In this document: positions 9,351 through 17,830 of the stretch, one piece after another
Numbering within the stretch: position 1 is the stretch's first letter
How the letters are laid out: every line of letters begins with the position of its first letter
Assembly (NCBI GenBank): GCA_016935595.1
Contig: JAFGQQ010000200.1
Span: 1 to 25,857, forward strand
Source of the DNA: Bacteroidales bacterium
GTDB lineage: Bacteria > Bacteroidota > Bacteroidia > Bacteroidales > UBA10428
DNA length: 25,857 nt
Direction of reading: 5' to 3'
Program-made: the position numbers and the translations under genes
Notes under the pieces: model-generated
Databases searched by the model: none
The model's input: only the letters and a program-made list of their open reading frames with translations
Told to the model about the DNA's origin: nothing

Positions 9351-10277
9351 TTAAACGCTAATTATGTTATTTCTAATACTAGCTATTTTTTCAATAATTT
9401 TATTTAAAGTCTCATCTGAAATATCAATAATACTTACTTCAGCTGATTTAAATTCCAAAACACCGTCAATCTCAACCGGTTGTGGATCTGTATATTCAAT
9501 TGTTATCTTTACTTCGTCAAATATCCTTTTTAAATCATTAAAGTCAGTAGTTAATTCTTTAAAAAATACTTCTTTTTTATAATTGTTTAACAATCCCAGA
9601 ATAATAGTAACGATTGATTTCTGATCTCCAATGGCATCTTTAATTTTCTCATGAGGATTATCCTTAGCAACCTGTGTTACCAAATACATACCCTCTATCC
9701 AAACGCCAGCAATTATCAAAGTACTTAAGTTTCTTCTATTATTCTCCCTCAAATATTGATCCATTCTGTTAAAACTTTGCTGCGAAATTAGCATTAACGA
9801 ATCAAGATTTGTATTATTTAAAACCAGGCGTTTAAGTGTAGTAAAATCGAAAAACTGTCCAACCCTGATCCCGTCTGCCATGTCCTTAATAACAGAAATA
9901 TAATTCATTACAACACTGGTCTGATTGTACATATTTAAATATCCTAAATCAGCGCCAAATACTCCCAGGTTTATTGCTTTTTTTAATGCGGTATTATAGC
10001 TGTCGGCATTTTTAGTTTCTGCTAAATAATCATTTGAATAGGGAATCCCTAAATCTAATATAAGAGCTGCCATCTCAACAGGTGAAGATACATTATCAAT
10101 AACGTCACTAATATTTCCTATCTGTTTATCAGCACCAACTTCATCGTCTGTTTTAATTACATCTTCGAGGTTTTCCCACGGGTCTTCCTCGTTTTGTTTT
10201 GAATTATTGCACGATGAACAAGATATACTTGTTATTATGAATAATAATAAAATATATTTTCCTGCCTTTTTTAGCAT
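9351..10277 (-). CDS. Hypothetical helical lipoprotein
   Basis: A predicted lipoprotein of 308 residues. The N-terminus MLKKAGKYILLLFIITSISC gives a lipoprotein signal peptide with the modified Cys at residue 20, followed by SSCNNSKQ and an acidic stretch (about 27-48). The rest is mostly helical and matches no family I know. I chose the ATG at 10277. A start at 10322 would put 15 extra residues in front of the signal peptide and would swallow a TAnnTTTG promoter box at 10304-10311. The gene follows the ABC transporter gene by 77 bases, a much wider gap than within the operon upstream, and precedes the small secreted protein by one base. It may be a periplasmic partner of the transporter, but this rests on position only. 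Confidence 0.75.
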   Translation of the reverse strand: MLKKAGKYILLLFIITSISCSSCNNSKQNEEDPWENLEDVIKTDDEVGADKQIGNISDVIDNVSSPVEMAALILDLGIPYSNDYLAETKNADSYNTALKKAINLGVFGADLGYLNMYNQTSVVMNYISVIKDMADGIRVGQFFDFTTLKRLVLNNTNLDSLMLISQQSFNRMDQYLRENNRRNLSTLIIAGVWIEGMYLVTQVAKDNPHEKIKDAIGDQKSIVTIILGLLNNYKKEVFFKELTTDFNDLKRIFDEVKITIEYTDPQPVEIDGVLEFKSAEVSIIDISDETLNKIIEKIASIRNNIISV

Positions 10278-10303
10278 CTCTGCTTTAATCAATTCTGATA
10301 TGA

Positions 10304-10311
10304 CAAATATA
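10304..10311 (-). promoter_or_regulatory. Bacteroidota -7 promoter box before the lipoprotein gene
   Basis: The minus strand reads TATATTTG, an exact match to the Bacteroidota -7 element TAnnTTTG, 26 bases upstream of the chosen ATG at 10277. No TTTG or TTG is present at the expected -33 distance, so the promoter would be incomplete. It suggests that the lipoprotein and secreted-protein pair can be transcribed apart from the ABC/Sia operon. Confidence 0.35.
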
Positions 10312-10354
10312 ACATATCCCATAAAGATAAAAAAAATAATAAAGTAAAGAAATA

Positions 10355-13300
10355 TTATTTTTTCTTATTAAACTTCTCAGAAATAGTTAATAATTTTTTT
10401 AAACTTTCATAATACAAAGTTATGTAAAGTAAAATTGTTATAATCCAAATTATGGCTATATTAAATTTAAAAGTTTCAAAATACAAGCCCATAAAATATT
10501 TTCGCGGGGCATAAAAGTGCGACCTGAAATCGAGAAATCTGGAAGATTCCGGATCTTGATAAATAGGGTCTTTATTTTGATATAATTCATGTTTGAATTC
10601 GAGAATAGGATTGTCTTCAAATATTTTTTTAACAATTTCTTCCACGCTTTCATTATGGTATTCATTCTTCCTGTTCATATAAGCATTTCTATCTTTACTT
10701 AAAATATATCCGATTAGTTTTTCTTTTTGGTTATTCGATTCTTGAAACATTTCACTATAATAACTATCAAGAACTCTAAGAAAGTCTTTCCCGCTTAAGC
10801 CAATTGAAGGAGTAAAAGAATCAATATTAAAATATTCGAGCAGTTGGAATTCCAAATCAGGAATATTAGCAATTTCTTTAGAGAATTCAGTATATATAAG
10901 TTTTAAGTTGCTTTCAGTTTTTTCATTAATACGGTTAAGGTTAAAATCATCAATACAACGGTCTAATCTGTCGTTTAATTCAGGCAAATAATAAACTTGT
11001 TTAAAATCGGCAACACTTTCTTGCTTTTCAATATTATAAAAATGTTTTTCAAAGTCATTGTCTTTAAATTGATGGACCATTAAAGCTTCGTATGACCATT
11101 TCGTCACCATTAATTCTGCAATCCAGGGTACTCTTCCAACGGTAGAAATTGAGCGGTTTAACTTATCGAAACTGAACATTGCACCACCTAAAATCATTTC
11201 TGGTATTAGTAATAAAGGTATTAATATATAAATAGTTACATTTGAATTGAATGATGCTGAAATATTTAAACCTAAAATATTACCAAATGAAGCGATAGAG
11301 AAAAATACTAGCCAATACTGAAAATTCATTCCTTTAACACCCAAAATAGTGTTTCCTATTAGAATGAATAAAATGGCCTGTATGGCAGATATTCCGAATA
11401 ATATTAGTACTTTGGAAATTAAGTAGCTCGAACGGCTTAAATTTAAAAATGCTTCGCGTTTTAAAATTTTCCTGTCTTTAAATATTTCTTCTGCACTTAT
11501 AATTAAGCCAAGAAACAAGGCAACAATTATACTCATAAATATATAAATAGGGATATTTTCATTTTCCCTGAATATATATACTTTGGATGTGGGATCGGCA
11601 ATATACCTAATGATATATGATAAAATAAAGCCCAAAATAGGAGCTTCCAGGAGGTTTAAACTAACGTATTGACGGTTACTTATTTTAGAAAGAAAATCAC
11701 GCGTAATGTAAATTTTAAACTGTTGAAACCAATTAGGAATATTTAGGGTTTTTGGTGGGTCTTCTTTGAGATCTTCTATATCTGGAATTTGAATATTGTT
11801 TCTAAAATGTTCTTCCCATTTTAGCGGTGATACTTTACGTTGCGATGTATATTTTCCGAATTCATCAACAACTTTTACGTCTATAATATTAAAGATTAAT
11901 TCGGGATTAACATTGCCACATGTTTGACATTCACCTATATCGCTATTAATTTGCTGGTCCATTTTTTTAAAGTACATAACCGACTCTACTGGATTTCCAT
12001 AATATATCATATATCCTCCTGTATCAAGAATGGCAACATTATCGAACATTTTAAAAATATCGGATGATGGTTGGTGAATCACCACGAAAATTAATTTACC
12101 TTTAAGTGTAAGTTCCCTTAACAGGTCCATTACATTCTCCGAATCGCGGGATGAAAGACCTGATGTTGGTTCATCAACAAATAGTATTGATGGTTCTCGA
12201 ATTAGTTCTAATGCAATATTTAACCGTTTTCGCTGACCACCACTTATCATTTTTTTAAGCGGAGAACCAACTTTTAAGTCTTTTCGTTCATACAAATCAA
12301 GGCTTTTTAAAGTTTTATCAACTAATTCAGTTATTTCTTCATCTGGTTTATCTTTAAAACATAATTTTGCATTATAATATAAATTCTGGAAAACAGTTAA
12401 TTCTTCTATAAGTAAATCGTCTTGAGGGATATAACCAATTACACCTTCAAGCTTTTCTCTTTCTTCGTGCAGGTTTATGCCATTTATTAAAACCTCTCCG
12501 GAAGTTGGTTTTTCAATTCCGCATAACACATTTAAAAGAGTGGTTTTGCCTGCTCCACTGGCGCCCATAATACCAACAAGCTTACCATGACCTTCCGATA
12601 AATTTATATTTCTTAAACCAATTCCTCCGGTTTGGAAAACATATCCTAAATTGTTTGCTTTATAAGAAATACGTGTAGTGGTAATATCAGCCAAATAATG
12701 AGCGACAACATCACTATAATATATGGGTTTATCTTTTGGTAATTTAATTGAACTACCGCTTGCAAAAAGATAAATTCGTTTATTATTTATTGGTAATCCG
12801 TTAAGAAATATATCTTCGTTTCCAGTATATCTTAAAAAATATAAGTCAACACTTTTAATCTGAAGAATAAATATATTTCCATCCAGGGCAGAGCTTTCAA
12901 TTTTTTTACAGATTTTTCCTTCTTCCAGCGAGTCTCCTATAGCTAGTATACTAGAATAATCTAATTCAATTATTATGTTTTTTATAACGAAAGTTTCAAT
13001 ATCTGTGAATTCTTCTTTGGTTAAACCAAATACGTCAGCTACTGTGTTTATAATAGCCATTCTTTGATCGGAAAATTTCCTGTCGGCATTTACTAATTCA
13101 AATAACCTTACCAGGGCTACAACTTTTTGTTTCTGGGTAAGTGTTTTGTTAATTTTTTTACAAATCCCTAAAATTCTAACTGAATCCTTAACAGAAGTTA
13201 ATTTTTTTTCGTTTGATAAATCTTCAGGTTTATTAAGATCTGCATGTTCTTCAAATAAGGCATAATATTCTTGAACAGCTTCATCATTCAATTGCAGAGT

Positions 13301-13405
13301 GAGAAAATTTTTAACATATTCAATTTCATTTTGCTCAACACCACCATCTTGTTTGGCAATAATAGCAAAAAGTTGCATCAGAGCTCGTAAAATCTCTTCA
13401 CTCAT
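10355..13405 (-). CDS. ABCG-type ABC transporter with N-terminal TerB-like domain
   Basis: A half-size ABC transporter of 1016 residues. Residues 1-135 look like a TerB-like helical domain (AKQDGGVEQNEIEYVKNFL and ADRKFSDQRMAIIN). Residues about 155-240 form a beta-rich stretch that could be FHA-like (LNGLPINNKRIYLFASGSSI). The ATPase follows, complete: Walker A GASGAGKT 281-288, Q-loop Gln328, signature ISGGQ 387-391, Walker B ILFVDEP 407-413 and His444. The order ATPase then membrane domain, the signature ISGGQRKRLNIA and the phrase DEPTSGLSS are typical of ABCG/White transporters. About five membrane helices lie between 575 and 770, then a large insertion, then a last helix near 990. A CxxC pair (CQTC) sits at 493-496. 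It is last in the operon, where siaD would be in Pseudomonas, so SiaC may control it through the extra N-terminal domains. The substrate is unknown. Confidence 0.85.
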   Translation of the reverse strand: MSEEILRALMQLFAIIAKQDGGVEQNEIEYVKNFLTLQLNDEAVQEYYALFEEHADLNKPEDLSNEKKLTSVKDSVRILGICKKINKTLTQKQKVVALVRLFELVNADRKFSDQRMAIINTVADVFGLTKEEFTDIETFVIKNIIIELDYSSILAIGDSLEEGKICKKIESSALDGNIFILQIKSVDLYFLRYTGNEDIFLNGLPINNKRIYLFASGSSIKLPKDKPIYYSDVVAHYLADITTTRISYKANNLGYVFQTGGIGLRNINLSEGHGKLVGIMGASGAGKTTLLNVLCGIEKPTSGEVLINGINLHEEREKLEGVIGYIPQDDLLIEELTVFQNLYYNAKLCFKDKPDEEITELVDKTLKSLDLYERKDLKVGSPLKKMISGGQRKRLNIALELIREPSILFVDEPTSGLSSRDSENVMDLLRELTLKGKLIFVVIHQPSSDIFKMFDNVAILDTGGYMIYYGNPVESVMYFKKMDQQINSDIGECQTCGNVNPELIFNIIDVKVVDEFGKYTSQRKVSPLKWEEHFRNNIQIPDIEDLKEDPPKTLNIPNWFQQFKIYITRDFLSKISNRQYVSLNLLEAPILGFILSYIIRYIADPTSKVYIFRENENIPIYIFMSIIVALFLGLIISAEEIFKDRKILKREAFLNLSRSSYLISKVLILFGISAIQAILFILIGNTILGVKGMNFQYWLVFFSIASFGNILGLNISASFNSNVTIYILIPLLLIPEMILGGAMFSFDKLNRSISTVGRVPWIAELMVTKWSYEALMVHQFKDNDFEKHFYNIEKQESVADFKQVYYLPELNDRLDRCIDDFNLNRINEKTESNLKLIYTEFSKEIANIPDLEFQLLEYFNIDSFTPSIGLSGKDFLRVLDSYYSEMFQESNNQKEKLIGYILSKDRNAYMNRKNEYHNESVEEIVKKIFEDNPILEFKHELYQNKDPIYQDPESSRFLDFRSHFYAPRKYFMGLYFETFKFNIAIIWIITILLYITLYYESLKKLLTISEKFNKKK

Positions 13406-13436
13406 TTGATTCTATTTATGAATACTACAATTAAAA

Positions 13437-13820
13437 TTAGTGGAGCGGGTAACCAACCTGCTCGAATGGAATGTCTACAATATCAGCATATTCTTCACCA
13501 GCTTCCTGCATATCTTCATCATCTTCAGGGTAAAACCATTTTACTAACACTTCTTTACCGCTTTCATAAATTTCTTCAAGTTTCATTAAAACGTCTAGAA
13601 GCATTTTTGAAGACGCAGTATTAAAATAAACAAGCTTAAAATTAAAAACTGATTTCTCATTTGCATTTTTTGTATATTCCTCGAGCCAGTTAATTATTGG
13701 CTCGTAAAAAGCTGTAACATCTTCGGGAAGGGACCTGCCGGATATTTCAAAAATTTCATTTTCTGCATCAAAAATAACATTTGGGGTGTCATCTGTACCC
13801 ATTATTTTTATTACTTCCAT
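13437..13820 (-). CDS. siaC: SiaC family regulatory phosphoprotein (DUF1987)
   Basis: A 127-residue cytoplasmic protein of the SiaC/DUF1987 family, recognised by DTPNVIFDAENEIFEISGRS near the N-terminus, EPIINWLEEY at 40-49 and the phosphosite region NTASSKMLLDVL at 67-78. In Pseudomonas aeruginosa the anti-sigma-antagonist-like SiaC is phosphorylated by SiaB on Thr68 and dephosphorylated by SiaA, and its unphosphorylated form activates the diguanylate cyclase SiaD. Here the threonine is also residue 68. The acidic tail (YPEDDEDMQEAGEE) is typical of family members. It lies between the siaB-like gene (14 bases upstream) and the ABC transporter (31 bases downstream). No GGDEF protein is in the window, so its partner must be another protein, and the transporter is the best candidate. 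Confidence 0.88.
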   Translation of the reverse strand: MEVIKIMGTDDTPNVIFDAENEIFEISGRSLPEDVTAFYEPIINWLEEYTKNANEKSVFNFKLVYFNTASSKMLLDVLMKLEEIYESGKEVLVKWFYPEDDEDMQEAGEEYADIVDIPFEQVGYPLH

Positions 13821-13834
13821 AATATATTTTGTTT

Positions 13835-14422
13835 TTAGATGTTTCTAGATATAGTTGATGTTAATAGAAAAAAGGATGTATCATTATCAACAGGCAAAAA
13901 ATGAAAATCTAATTTCTTGCCTGTTTTTCTTGCTATATCAATAAATCCAAGTCCTGCACCTCCTTTTTCGGAAAGCCGTCCTTCTTTCATCTGATTTTTA
14001 TATAATTCTTTCAAACCATCTCTGTCTAAATTATTGATATTATTTAACATTTCGGTTAATTCTTCAATTCTGGCATTATCAACAACATTACCAGTGGTTA
14101 CATTATATTCCTCGTAACCTTTACTAACCATAAAAATTCCCCTGCCTGCAAATAAATATTCATCTGGTCCGAAATTTTCGGCATGCTTGCTAATATTTTG
14201 CAAACATTCGACCATAACATGAAAAACCTTTTTCTGAACTGTATTTGCCTCGGCTTCTTTTGCCATATTCGATTCGGTAAGAGATGTAAATGCTTTAGTT
14301 ATCTGGTGTGTAATTTCCCCTTCATAAACCAAAGTAATTTCATGTGCTTTCATTGATTTGTAGAAGTCGTATACAAACTCAAGAAAACCTTTTACATTCT
14401 TTTTACTATATTTGTCTTCCAT
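13835..14422 (-). CDS. siaB: SiaB family protein kinase (DUF6272)
   Basis: A 195-residue cytoplasmic kinase of the GHKL-like SiaB family. The N-box is VECLQNISKHAE (71-82, with Glu72 and Asn76) and the glycine-rich ATP lid is GGAGLGFIDIARKTG (154-168). These are the two motifs expected of an anti-sigma-factor-type Ser/Thr kinase. In the known system SiaB phosphorylates SiaC, opposed by the SiaA phosphatase. The genes for phosphatase, kinase and substrate are adjacent here in the same order A-B-C as in Pseudomonas aeruginosa, which makes the assignment firm. The length agrees with the family. There is no membrane segment or extra sensor domain, so signal input must come through the phosphatase or through factors elsewhere. 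Confidence 0.87.
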   Translation of the reverse strand: MEDKYSKKNVKGFLEFVYDFYKSMKAHEITLVYEGEITHQITKAFTSLTESNMAKEAEANTVQKKVFHVMVECLQNISKHAENFGPDEYLFAGRGIFMVSKGYEEYNVTTGNVVDNARIEELTEMLNNINNLDRDGLKELYKNQMKEGRLSEKGGAGLGFIDIARKTGKKLDFHFLPVDNDTSFFLLTSTISRNI

Positions 14423-14455
14423 AAGGCTATAATATTAATTAAAAAGTTTTAAATA

Positions 14456-17047
14456 TTAAAATTCAATACCAATTAAAAGTACGTCATCAATTTGTTTATT
14501 ATCTTTTTTCCAGTCTGTAAAATCTTTTGCAAAGTAATTCGCAAATTTAGGCATACTATAATTATTATGCTCAATAATTATGTCACGAATTCGCGCTGGC
14601 GAATATTTTTTTTCTAAAGGTCCGCCAACTTGGTCAGTAATTCCATCAGAGAAAAAGAATATTTTATCACCTTGTTTTATAATAATCTTGTGATTAGTAA
14701 AATCTTGTTCAACTTTCTTTCGATGCGGGATACCTCCTATTGCTTTCCTGTCACCTTTATATTCTGAGAATTCTTTGCCTCTTATCATAAATAAGGGTCT
14801 ATGAGCTCCAGCATATTGAACTTCTTTTTTCTTTAAGTTTATTTTACATAAGGCAATATCCATACCATCCCGGGCATCAGCATCAACTTTATCTTGTTTT
14901 AATGTGTGTCTTACAGTATGATGCAATTTATCACATATTTGCCCTGCAGTTAATTCTATATCATGATCAACAACATTGTTTAAAGAAAAATATGCAATAA
15001 ATGACAATAAAGCTCCTGGTACCCCATGTCCTGTGCAATCAACTGCAGCAACGTAAATATTATCCCCTCTTTTAAAAAACCAAGGGAAATCACCGCTAAC
15101 TACATCACGGGCTTTATACAAAATAAATGATTTTGGTAAATGCTCTTGCAGTAGTTTTGAGGTTGGCAATATGGATGATTGAATTCGTTGGGCATAATTT
15201 ATACTTTCAGTAATTTTTCTGTTTTTATCTTGTATATCGAGTTCTATCATTTTTGCTTCAGTAATATCATGATTAACAAAAAGGATAGTTTCAAGTTCAT
15301 TTTCGTTAAATTCAGGTATCGCATCTATGCTTAAAATTCTTTCACCAAGAAAGATTGTGGGTATGGTTATTTCTTTAGTTGACTTATTTAAAGAATATTT
15401 TATTTCGTTTATTGTTTCTTTAAAGTAGTTTTGTAAAGGTTCATTTAAATCAATCTGGCTTAAAGTTTTATTCATCAAATCTTTAGATTGATATCCAAGA
15501 TATTTTTCTACGACTGGATTAGCATAAAAGAATTGCCCTGTAGGATTTATCCTTAAAATCATGTCCATACTATTTTCTGATAAAGCCTGCATTTTACTAC
15601 GCATTCTTTCTTCCTTTTCTGCCCGCTTGCGGGCAGTAATGTCTTGAGAGTTTAGTATTATTCCATGAATAGCCGGATCATCAAGTAAATTTCTGCCGAT
15701 GGTTTCTAAAAATATTTTTTTACCATCTTTCTTCATATATGTATATTGAAGGTTTTGAGGTGTCTGGGGATTTTCTAATAATTTTTTAAACATTTCCCTA
15801 AGTTCAGCCTCACCCTTTCTGGTTAGCCTGTCCATATCTTTGCCTTTCATCATTTCTTCCGGATTATATCCATAAATTTTATTTACAGACGGGCTAACAT
15901 ATTTTAAATTTAATTCTTCATCATATATTGAAATTACCTCAGAGGCATTTTCCAATAATGAATATAAGCGTTTTTGTGCTTTTTCTACTTCTAAAATTTG
16001 TGCTTCAAGTTTTTCATTTGATTTTTCAAGTTCTTCATGTGTAGATCTCATTTCCTCGGCATTCTGACGAAGTTCCTCCTCATTTTCGCGGAGTTCTTCT
16101 GTCATTTGCTGAGATTCTTTTAATAGTCTTTCGGTTTTTTGGTTAATCCTTAAATTATAAATAGTACGGGCAATTATTTCTCCGAGTTCAGTTAAAAAAG
16201 CAATTGTTGTCTCTGGGATTTCTTCTTTGATGGAGGTAAATTCCATTACTCCCTGCAATTTTTCATCAGTGATTAGAGGAACAATTATAAGGCTGCATGG
16301 TTTTTTATCGCCTAAAATACCGGATGTTATTGTAGTATAATCTTCCGGAATTTCAGTACGATAAACAATATCTTTTTCATAAGCGCATTGACCAATTAAA
16401 CCTACTCCTACTTTAAACTCCTGGTTTACATATTTATTCCGGTTATAAGCATAAGTGGCCTTGTTAACTAAAGTATCAGTTTTTTCTTCATATAAATATA
16501 TTGCACCCTGAACAACATTAATATATTTTATGAGAGCAACAATAACTTCATATGCTAATTCATCAATATTATTTTTTATACGTAAAATATTAGAAATTAC
16601 ATCTTTTCCTTCGGCTATCCAGTTTTGTTCCGATTCTTTTATTTTATTTTTTTTCAGATTATCCCTCATCAGGATCAAAGATTCTGTTAGAACATCTTCT
16701 TTACCATCTGATTCTATTACAATATCATAATTACCCTCGCCTATATTTTTAGTAAAGGATGCAATCCGGCTAATGCTATCATCCCTATGTTTAATTTCAT
16801 TAATAAAATATTTAGAAGTTTTATAGTAATTTCGGAAATGATATATTAAATAAATTCCAAAGAAAATAATAAACAAATCAATGAAATATAATATTTTATT
16901 ATATTGATGTATTTTATGAATGCTTGAAAATGAGATATTTAATTCATTATTAAATATTTCAAATATCCATGAAATTAATGGTACTAGTATTAATATAATT
17001 ATACTAAATATAATTGTTGATATGTATTTATTTTTACTTTCTACCAT
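14456..17047 (-). CDS. Membrane GAF-PAS-PAS SpoIIE/PP2C phosphatase (SiaA-like)
   Basis: An 863-residue sensor phosphatase. Two membrane helices (about 10-30 and 52-70) enclose a short external loop. A HAMP-like linker (72-140) comes next, then a GAF domain (about 160-297), a heptad coiled coil (300-360), two PAS domains (about 361-475 with YVSPSVNKIYGY, and 485-598 with YANPVVEKYLGY), and a SpoIIE-type PP2C domain (about 620-863). The phosphatase keeps its metal-binding aspartates: SGDFPWF (Asp653), AAVDCTGHGVPGALLSF (Asp670), FSDGITDQ (Asp801) and QIDDVLLI (854-855). The usual Tyr of GDFYWF is Pro. The coiled coil carries Glu-Glu pairs every seven residues, including EEMRST at 331-336, which fits a chemoreceptor methylation site. 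By position and domain it should dephosphorylate SiaC. Ligands of the GAF and PAS domains are unknown. Confidence 0.9.
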   Translation of the reverse strand: MVESKNKYISTIIFSIIILILVPLISWIFEIFNNELNISFSSIHKIHQYNKILYFIDLFIIFFGIYLIYHFRNYYKTSKYFINEIKHRDDSISRIASFTKNIGEGNYDIVIESDGKEDVLTESLILMRDNLKKNKIKESEQNWIAEGKDVISNILRIKNNIDELAYEVIVALIKYINVVQGAIYLYEEKTDTLVNKATYAYNRNKYVNQEFKVGVGLIGQCAYEKDIVYRTEIPEDYTTITSGILGDKKPCSLIIVPLITDEKLQGVMEFTSIKEEIPETTIAFLTELGEIIARTIYNLRINQKTERLLKESQQMTEELRENEEELRQNAEEMRSTHEELEKSNEKLEAQILEVEKAQKRLYSLLENASEVISIYDEELNLKYVSPSVNKIYGYNPEEMMKGKDMDRLTRKGEAELREMFKKLLENPQTPQNLQYTYMKKDGKKIFLETIGRNLLDDPAIHGIILNSQDITARKRAEKEERMRSKMQALSENSMDMILRINPTGQFFYANPVVEKYLGYQSKDLMNKTLSQIDLNEPLQNYFKETINEIKYSLNKSTKEITIPTIFLGERILSIDAIPEFNENELETILFVNHDITEAKMIELDIQDKNRKITESINYAQRIQSSILPTSKLLQEHLPKSFILYKARDVVSGDFPWFFKRGDNIYVAAVDCTGHGVPGALLSFIAYFSLNNVVDHDIELTAGQICDKLHHTVRHTLKQDKVDADARDGMDIALCKINLKKKEVQYAGAHRPLFMIRGKEFSEYKGDRKAIGGIPHRKKVEQDFTNHKIIIKQGDKIFFFSDGITDQVGGPLEKKYSPARIRDIIIEHNNYSMPKFANYFAKDFTDWKKDNKQIDDVLLIGIEF

Positions 17048-17057
17048 TAAATATTTA

Positions 17058-17825
17058 TTACTTCATAAATTTATTTAATTTATTGCTAATTTTCTTAGAT
17101 AAATCCATAAAAAATTCTTCGTCTTTATTATTATATGATTTAAATGAAGCCAGTTCTATTATACTAATGGTTTGTTCTTTATAAATAACTGGTATAATAA
17201 TTAAATGTTTAGGAGATGAATTCCCAAGTCCAGATACAACCGATAAATAATTTTCAGGAAGATTATTAATATTTAATATCTTTTGATCTTTTGCAGCTTG
17301 TCCGGTTATGTTTTCACCTATTTTAAAACTTTTTGGGGGATCATTAGAATAATATGCATAGGTACCAATGGCATCAAATTCATCAGATTTGGCTTTTCTT
17401 AGATAAATTATACCTATTACAATATCATATACTTTTGAAAGATTTGATAAAAAATCTTCAGCAAATTTTTCAGCCTGGTCAACTTTCTCATCAGGAACAA
17501 GATCAATTATTTTTATTTCCTTTTCAGTAGTTTCCTCTTTAATTTCTTCCTGTTCGGAAGTTTTATAATTTATTAGTTCTTTATCTAATTTGATATTGAT
17601 ATTTTTTAATTCTGTATTTATTCTTAACATTTTATTAAATCCTAAAAATATAACAATCCCGATAAATATAAAAAATATAAAATATATGTAGAATTTATTT
17701 ATATCTTCATATGCATCAGTAAAAGCAACAGAGAAATTCCTTATTTGGATAAGCAAGCAAACATCTATTATAATATAGATGATAAATAAAATTAGAATGA
17801 GTTTATATTTTTTTAAAAATTCCAT
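17058..17825 (-). CDS. Two-helix membrane protein with cytoplasmic GAF domain
   Basis: A 255-residue protein with two membrane helices (about 8-28 and 46-66), a charged coiled-coil linker (70-110, rich in Glu and Lys) and one GAF domain to the end. The GAF sequence is close to that of the phosphatase encoded next: IGENITGQAA versus VGLIGQCA, LPENYLSVVSGLG versus IPEDYTTITSGILG, and LIIIPVI versus LIIVPLI. There is no output domain. It therefore looks like the sensor half of the phosphatase, duplicated and kept as a stand-alone subunit that could pair with the phosphatase in the membrane. The gap to the phosphatase gene is 10 bases and to cheB 5 bases. The ligand is unknown. Confidence 0.8.
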   Translation of the reverse strand: MEFLKKYKLILILFIIYIIIDVCLLIQIRNFSVAFTDAYEDINKFYIYFIFFIFIGIVIFLGFNKMLRINTELKNINIKLDKELINYKTSEQEEIKEETTEKEIKIIDLVPDEKVDQAEKFAEDFLSNLSKVYDIVIGIIYLRKAKSDEFDAIGTYAYYSNDPPKSFKIGENITGQAAKDQKILNINNLPENYLSVVSGLGNSSPKHLIIIPVIYKEQTISIIELASFKSYNNKDEEFFMDLSKKISNKLNKFMK

Positions 17826-17830
17826 AAATA

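Noticed and set aside
10278..10322. Longer lipoprotein start at 10322
   Set aside because: It would place 15 residues before the lipoprotein signal peptide and cover the candidate -7 box. The ATG at 10277 fits better.
10355..13405. Tellurite resistance function for the TerB-containing transporter
   Set aside because: TerB-like domains occur in many contexts and no other ter gene is present, so resistance cannot be claimed.
13406..13624. Open frame of 72 codons on the plus strand
   Set aside because: It lies opposite siaC in the middle of a compact operon and resembles nothing known.
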